Shown piece after piece: positions 61,086 through 64,000 of a stretch of 64,000 nt of DNA; the stretch's first letter is position 1, and each line of letters begins with the position of its first letter. The stretch is from positions 1-64,000 of the forward strand of contig CABSCP010000027.1 of assembly GCA_902476265.1 (NCBI GenBank), written 5' to 3'. Source of the stretch: an uncultured Lachnospiraceae bacterium (GTDB taxonomy: Bacteria > Bacillota > Clostridia > Lachnospirales > Lachnospiraceae). The notes beneath the pieces were generated by a model, which saw only the letters and a program-made list of their open reading frames with translations, was not told where the DNA came from and searched no databases. The position numbers and the translations under genes were made by a program.

Positions 61086-61265
61086 ATGAACACATTGCTG
61101 GAGAAGGAAAAAAGTGATATGGAGACATGTGCAGAAAAATTAAGAAAATTAGATCCGATTCAGCGCATGATCATGATTGCCAAAATCGACGCTCTCTATG
61201 ACCGTCAGGAAATGGAGAAGGCACTGGAGGAGCAGGGAGAAAAGCGGGAACTGCAGTTGGTATAG
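61086..61265 (+). CDS. Small protein of 59 residues with duplicated C-terminal module
   Basis: Start at the ATG at 61086 with AAAGGAG eight bases upstream. The product is highly charged and helical: MNTLLEKEKSDMETCAEKLR, then LDPIQRMIMIAKIDALYDRQ and a Glu/Lys tail. The part from MIAKIDALYDRQEMEKA is encoded by a 51-base segment repeated exactly at 62016. First plus-strand gene of the XRE 1 switch. Function unknown; small helical proteins of this sort in elements can be anti-repressors or excision factors, which is inference. Confidence 0.6.
   Translation: MNTLLEKEKSDMETCAEKLRKLDPIQRMIMIAKIDALYDRQEMEKALEEQGEKRELQLV
61173..61223 (+). repeat. 51-bp exact direct repeat, copy 1
   Basis: Begins ATGATTGCCAAAATCGACGC and is identical to 62016-62066. 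It encodes MIAKIDALYDRQEMEKA in the same frame at both places. Confidence 0.9.
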
Positions 61266-61300
61266 GAAGGAAAAACTGTTTTTTACTCAAGAGAGCGATT

Positions 61301-61654
61301 TTACTCGCCCTCCTTGTGCTCGGCTAATCTTTGATACGATTTTATTAAATCTAAGATATAGCGTTGTTCTTCCTCAGATAACTGTTCTGCTAAAGCATTG
61401 ATTTCAAGTAACACTTTTGCGCTTTTTACAGCTTCTTCAGATAGTTCCATTGATCCATTACCATAAAGTAGCCACTCTTTGTTAATATGAAGAGCGTTGC
61501 AGATTGCGTTTACTACCATTGGTTGAGGTTCTTGAAGTTTGTCATGTTCGATGTTGGTAATAACACCGCGAGACGCGCCGATTTTTTCGGCCAGTTCATC
61601 TTGTGTATAACCACGATTTTTTCTGGCTTCTTTAAGACGTCCGCCAATAGTCAC
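61301..61654 (-). CDS. XRE-family repressor 2
   Basis: 117 residues from a GTG at 61654 with AGGAGG eight bases upstream; the longer frame lacks a ribosome site. The helix-turn-helix is near the N-terminus: RLKEARKNRGYTQDELAEKI, then ASRGVITNIEHDKLQEPQP. A helical C-terminal region (about 70-117) may form the dimer. It is divergent from the small-gene operon at 61841 with three near-identical operators between. Typical of lysogeny-type or element-maintenance switches. Confidence 0.9.
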   Translation of the reverse strand: MTIGGRLKEARKNRGYTQDELAEKIGASRGVITNIEHDKLQEPQPMVVNAICNALHINKEWLLYGNGSMELSEEAVKSAKVLLEINALAEQLSEEEQRYILDLIKSYQRLAEHKEGE

Positions 61655-61674
61655 ATTTGTCACCTCCTGAATAC

Positions 61675-61790
61675 ATAGTAACACTACAGTGTTGTATTGT
61701 CAATACACAAATGTATTCATAAGTCAAAAATAGTAATTTTGATAGTATTGACAATACAAAAATAAGGCGATATAATGTATTTACAATACA
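61675..61790. promoter_or_regulatory. Divergent promoters with three 15-bp operators for XRE repressor 2
   Basis: Operators: TGTATTGTCAATACA (61693-61707), AGTATTGACAATACA (61744-61758) and TGTATTTACAATACA (61776-61790). Plus promoter: TTGACA (61748-61753), 17-base spacer, TATAAT (61771-61776). Minus promoter: TTGACA (61698-61703), 17-base spacer, TACTAT (61675-61680). Operator 1 covers the minus -35, operator 2 the plus -35, operator 3 the plus start region. Confidence 0.88.
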
Positions 61791-61840
61791 AATGGAACAA
61801 AAAAAGCGTATTGAAGAAACAACAAGGAAAGGAGATTGCC

Positions 61841-61999
61841 ATGGAAAAAGAATCGAGTTTAACAAAAGAGATTGCACAGAATGCAAGTTTACTTCCGCTG
61901 GAGTGCAAGGAACGTGTTTTAGACATTATGAAAGCTATGGTATTTACCAAAGAAGTATTAGCTAAAAACAAAGAGCAGCCAAATAAAAGGGCCGGATAA
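61841..61999 (+). CDS. Small helical protein of 52 residues
   Basis: Start at the ATG at 61841 with AAGGAG upstream. Product MEKESSLTKEIAQNASLLPL, then ECKERVLDIMKAMVFTKEVL and a basic tail. It resembles the short helical tails of phage-type repressors (a segment that in other proteins follows an HTH) but has no HTH itself. First gene under the strong plus promoter of the XRE 2 switch. Function unknown. Confidence 0.6.
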   Translation: MEKESSLTKEIAQNASLLPLECKERVLDIMKAMVFTKEVLAKNKEQPNKRAG

Positions 62000-62015
62000 A
62001 GAGAGGAAAAAGGCT

Positions 62016-62066
62016 ATGATTGCCAAAATCGACGCTCTCTATGACCGTCAGGAAATGGAGAAGGCA
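62016..62066 (+). repeat. 51-bp exact direct repeat, copy 2
   Basis: Identical to 61173-61223; sequences diverge at once on both sides. Confidence 0.9.
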
Positions 62067-62108
62067 ATGGAAAAGCAAAAGAAGCAGAGAGACCTGAAAC
62101 TGGTTTAG
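62016..62108 (+). CDS. Mini-ORF of 30 residues, copy of the 61086 module
   Basis: ATG with GAGAGGAAAA upstream. The first 17 residues equal the C-terminal module of the 61086 product (MIAKIDALYDRQEMEKA), followed by a diverged charged tail ending LKLV, like the LQLV end of the other. It could be a translated duplicate or a decayed copy that lost its N-terminal half. It is followed directly by AGGAGG of the next ORF. Confidence 0.4.
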   Translation: MIAKIDALYDRQEMEKAMEKQKKQRDLKLV

Positions 62109-62111
62109 GAG

Positions 62112-62375
62112 GTGAAAAAAATAAAAATAAATAGAACAGATCTAAAATTACGTTATGTAATTGCAGAAATTGAGGGGAAGGAAGTAACAGTATCTTTTTA
62201 TGATACTTTTTGGACAGGCATCCACAACATTTCTTTCAGAGTTAACGGGAAAGAAACAAAGGCTGAAATCAAAAGCGCCTATCCCGGAATTATCAGAAAA
62301 ATGAAGGAGTTGGCGCTTTTGATTAGGATTTCTTTAGAGAATACGATAAATCGCATAACCAAGCGCACCAGATGA
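62112..62375 (+). CDS. Hypothetical protein of 87 residues
   Basis: Reading frame with many basic residues: IKINRTDLKLRYVIAEIEGK, then VTVSFYDTFWTGIHNISFRV and a helical Arg/Lys end. Not recognised. The start is uncertain: the GTG at 62112 overlaps the AGGAGG, and the only codon at the right distance is an ATA at 62121. Its 3-prime end overlaps the convergent gene at 62334 by 42 bases. Confidence 0.5.
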   Translation: MKKIKINRTDLKLRYVIAEIEGKEVTVSFYDTFWTGIHNISFRVNGKETKAEIKSAYPGIIRKMKELALLIRISLENTINRITKRTR

Positions 62376-62522
62376 AAGCTGAATATAGCCTTCAGATTCT
62401 AGTTCTTTCAATATTTTCCGTTCTAAATGTTGTGTAGACAAATCACGGGAAAAATTGAATTGAGCCTTACCGTCAGAATCTGCATTTTGCAGAAGTTGGG
62501 AAAGAATTTGTTCTTTTTGCAA
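62334..62522 (-). CDS. Small winged-helix-like protein of 62 residues
   Basis: Starts at a TTG at 62522 with AGAGGTGAT at the proper distance; a GTG at 62531 is inside the ribosome site. Product begins MQKEQILSQLLQNADSDGKA and has LERKILKELESEGYIQLSS, which looks like the recognition helix and wing of a small DNA-binding protein. It overlaps the end of the plus-strand gene at 62112. Function unknown. Confidence 0.5.
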   Translation of the reverse strand: MQKEQILSQLLQNADSDGKAQFNFSRDLSTQHLERKILKELESEGYIQLSSGALGYAIYRIL

Positions 62523-62629
62523 TGTGATCACCTCTTTTCTTAGGCGTGCCAGCGCCTGTAAAGAAAGTGTATCACAAAAAGGAGGAGAAAACTAGATTAT
62601 GAAAAATCAATGCTATAGGAGGTGAGAGG

Positions 62630-62785
62630 ATGGGAAAGGGAGAAGTTATTGAGGAAATGGCAGAGAAATTTAATAAGGATGCAAGGCAATTTATCATTGA
62701 TGAAGCGTTTGGAATTTATTACAAGACAGATGATGAAGGAATTGCTCTGGAGGCATTAAAGTTACTGGAAAGAGTGACATTATAG
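62630..62785 (+). CDS. Small acidic protein of 51 residues
   Basis: ATG at 62630 with AGGAGGTGAG upstream. Product MGKGEVIEEMAEKFNKDARQ, then FIIDEAFGIYYKTDDEGIAL and EALKLLERVTL. Not recognised; acidic, helical, no membrane segment. The next gene follows after 29 bases. Confidence 0.55.
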   Translation: MGKGEVIEEMAEKFNKDARQFIIDEAFGIYYKTDDEGIALEALKLLERVTL

Positions 62786-62814
62786 TTTCGTAAATTATAC
62801 CATGAGGTGAATAG

Positions 62815-63072
62815 GTGAAACAAAACGGTAGTAAATCAACGCATAATACGGTTTTATCAGTTATTACAATGGTGATTATCGTGGTAACAATTGTTCTTAA
62901 TATACTACATTTCTATTCAGACCATTATCTTTTTGAACAGTTGCGGACTTATCGTGAACTGTTCGAAGAACAGGTTGAGCGTGTTGAGCAAGAAAATTCT
63001 GATATAGAGCAGATTATTAAGAATGTCAACGATATCAGGAAGATTATCGAGGAAGAGCGTGAGGAGGAATAA
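62815..63072 (+). CDS. Small membrane protein with coiled coil
   Basis: 85 residues starting at a GTG with GAGGTGA upstream. One membrane segment at about 13-32 (TVLSVITMVIIVVTIVLNIL) is followed by a long charged helix with a coiled-coil pattern to the end (RELFEEQVERVEQENSDIEQ). Not recognised as a family. The neighbour on the other strand (63126-63989) also combines a membrane segment with a coiled coil. Confidence 0.6.
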   Translation: MKQNGSKSTHNTVLSVITMVIIVVTIVLNILHFYSDHYLFEQLRTYRELFEEQVERVEQENSDIEQIIKNVNDIRKIIEEEREEE

Positions 63073-63081
63073 GGAAGTAAA

Positions 63082-63120
63082 AGAACCGCATATCACAATT
63101 TAGGTTGTAATAGCGGTTCT
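63082..63120 (-). terminator. Terminator between convergent genes
   Basis: AGAACCGC pairs with GCGGTTCT, with a further internal ATnnCACAA/TTGTnnAT helix. The T run is on the minus strand, so it mainly ends the 63126 gene. Confidence 0.7.
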
Positions 63121-63125
63121 GGTGG

Positions 63126-63989
63126 TTAATCAGTCTGTAATGATGCATCAAAACTTTCAGGATCGGCAGAAATTTCGGAATCAGATATCTGAATTTCGAG
63201 AGCAGATTCTTGAACTGTATCAGTACGATCTGGAGAGTCTGGGGATTCTAAAAGACATCCTGTCGATTCTGGATTGTTTTGTAGAAAATCCAAGAGAAAA
63301 TTGACACTTTCAGTTAGTTCTTCTAACTCTTGTAGACGTCCTTGTTCAATTTGGAGCAGCTGGTTTTGATAATCTTCTTCTTCTATTTTAGATTGCTGTT
63401 CTTGAAGCAAATCAATTTTATGGTAGTAAGCGGTTTGGCACATCGAAGCAATCTGAAATACGAGAGGGATCAAGAGTGATATCCAAAACTGTATTAATTC
63501 ATAGCGATGGGAATTTTCACCAGGTTTACTGTTGGGAACTTCATCAAGAGTAGAAGTATCAATAGTTTTTGATATTTCAGGCATAACATAATCTGGAATG
63601 TCAACATATTCATCAGTGATTTTTACAGACCTAAAAGCTGGATGTTCACGTGAAATTTGTGAAATCGTGTTTTGCAATACTTGGCTTAGTACTGCTGGCT
63701 TTACAACTCCCTTTAAAGCATTATCTATCTGCCCGCATGTATCTTTGATAAATGAGATAGATGCGCCCTCATCTGGGAAAGCGGAATGAAGGACAGACTG
63801 CATTTGCATAACAGAGGATAAGACACCAGCACTAGCATATGGCTTCAGTTGATCCATGATAGTAGTTAGTTCTTTTTGATACCCGAGAGTAGCCGATGAA
63901 AGAATGGATTCATATTGTTTCATAACAGGTTCAATGGGATTATATTGCGGTAAAACTGAGCCACAGAGTTTTTGATATGTATTGATCAT
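63126..63989 (-). CDS. Hypothetical protein with central membrane segment and coiled coil
   Basis: 287 residues as read from the ATG at 63989; the frame is still open to the window edge, so the true start may lie outside. The N-terminal 160 residues are soluble with no motif I recognise. A hydrophobic segment at about 168-188 (WISLLIPLVFQIASMCQ) is followed by a coiled coil to about 240 (LQEQQSKIEEEDYQNQLLQI) and an acidic Ser/Asp-rich tail. The gene stands alone with its own terminator on the minus strand. Single-gene, oppositely oriented membrane proteins of this size in elements are sometimes defence or exclusion factors, but nothing here proves that. Confidence 0.6.
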   Translation of the reverse strand: MINTYQKLCGSVLPQYNPIEPVMKQYESILSSATLGYQKELTTIMDQLKPYASAGVLSSVMQMQSVLHSAFPDEGASISFIKDTCGQIDNALKGVVKPAVLSQVLQNTISQISREHPAFRSVKITDEYVDIPDYVMPEISKTIDTSTLDEVPNSKPGENSHRYELIQFWISLLIPLVFQIASMCQTAYYHKIDLLQEQQSKIEEEDYQNQLLQIEQGRLQELEELTESVNFLLDFLQNNPESTGCLLESPDSPDRTDTVQESALEIQISDSEISADPESFDASLQTD

Positions 63990-64000
63990 ATTCTGGAAAG

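Larger units (their letters stand above)
57640..64000. mobile_element. Integrated mobile element with serine recombinase (left part)
   Basis: Starts in the disrupted M23 gene and continues past the window end. Marks: a large serine recombinase at the edge, visibly lower GC than the flanking chromosome, many very short ORFs, two XRE repressors with divergent promoters, a LytTR regulator, and no metabolic genes. Whether it is a prophage, an integrative conjugative element or a mobilisable island cannot be told because structural or transfer genes would lie beyond 64000. Confidence 0.85.

Noticed and set aside
1..64000. CRISPR array, tRNA or rRNA genes
   Set aside because: I looked for short regular repeats with spacers and for tRNA-like cloverleaf words and saw none I could support.

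Overview
The window looks like chromosomal DNA of a gut Lachnospiraceae-type Firmicute (Clostridium cluster XIVa). The basis is the codon style, AGGAGG ribosome sites, sigma-A promoters with 17-bp spacers, LplB/LplC-type sugar ABC permeases next to a YesM/YesN two-component pair, PTS operons with BglG/GlcT antiterminators, long-form HPF and many glycoside hydrolases. Genus cannot be fixed from the sequence; Eisenbergiella or Blautia relatives would fit.

Layout. (1) 1-1010: the end of a type I-C CRISPR-Cas operon (cas7c), with no cas4/cas1/cas2 after it. (2) 1070-17396: a glycan-utilisation locus with two S1 sulfatases, a three-component oligosaccharide importer, the YesM/YesN regulators, and GH3, GH20 and GH2 enzymes. 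None of the enzymes carries a signal peptide, so the design appears to be import first and cytoplasmic desulfation and trimming second. (3) 17400-20600: tandem and dispersed hairpin repeats, a 64-residue membrane protein and a large multidomain carbohydrate-active protein of unknown specificity. (4) 20730-23956 (minus strand): promoter, c-di-GMP-I riboswitch, terminator and a three-gene operon of exported surface proteins. (5) 24060-30642: ABC exporter, YfcC-type carrier, M15 carboxypeptidase, membrane protein, an EF-P-type reductase and thioredoxin reductase. (6) 30680-41959: a glucose-type PTS with its RAT leader and antiterminator, an NlpC/P60 hydrolase, a DUF5722-like secreted protein, an HPr paralogue with Asp at position 46, and a beta-glucoside operon (antiterminator, EIIBC, 6-P-beta-glucosidase) with its own RAT-like leader. 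(7) 42049-48838: an arabinose/arabinan operon (araA, FGGY kinase, araD, GH51, Cys-rich small protein, ArsR-like regulator with an extra C-terminal domain). (8) 48900-49972: a DnaA-box cluster in AT-rich DNA, then hpf. (9) 50270-57642: an Rpn-family pseudogene, then a cell-envelope glycan cluster (GT-C-like, GT2-GtrA, MBOAT, SGNH), ending in an M23 peptidase gene cut off after its first zinc motif. (10) 57640-64000 and beyond: an AT-rich integrated element whose serine recombinase lies next to that broken gene. It carries a LytTR regulator with matching DNA boxes, two divergent XRE repressor switches, a candidate ~80-nt RNA and many small ORFs. Its other end is outside the window.

Starts were moved inward from the longest reading frame wherever a ribosome binding site, signal peptide or family N-terminus decided it. 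All family names come from reading motifs by eye; no database search was run.
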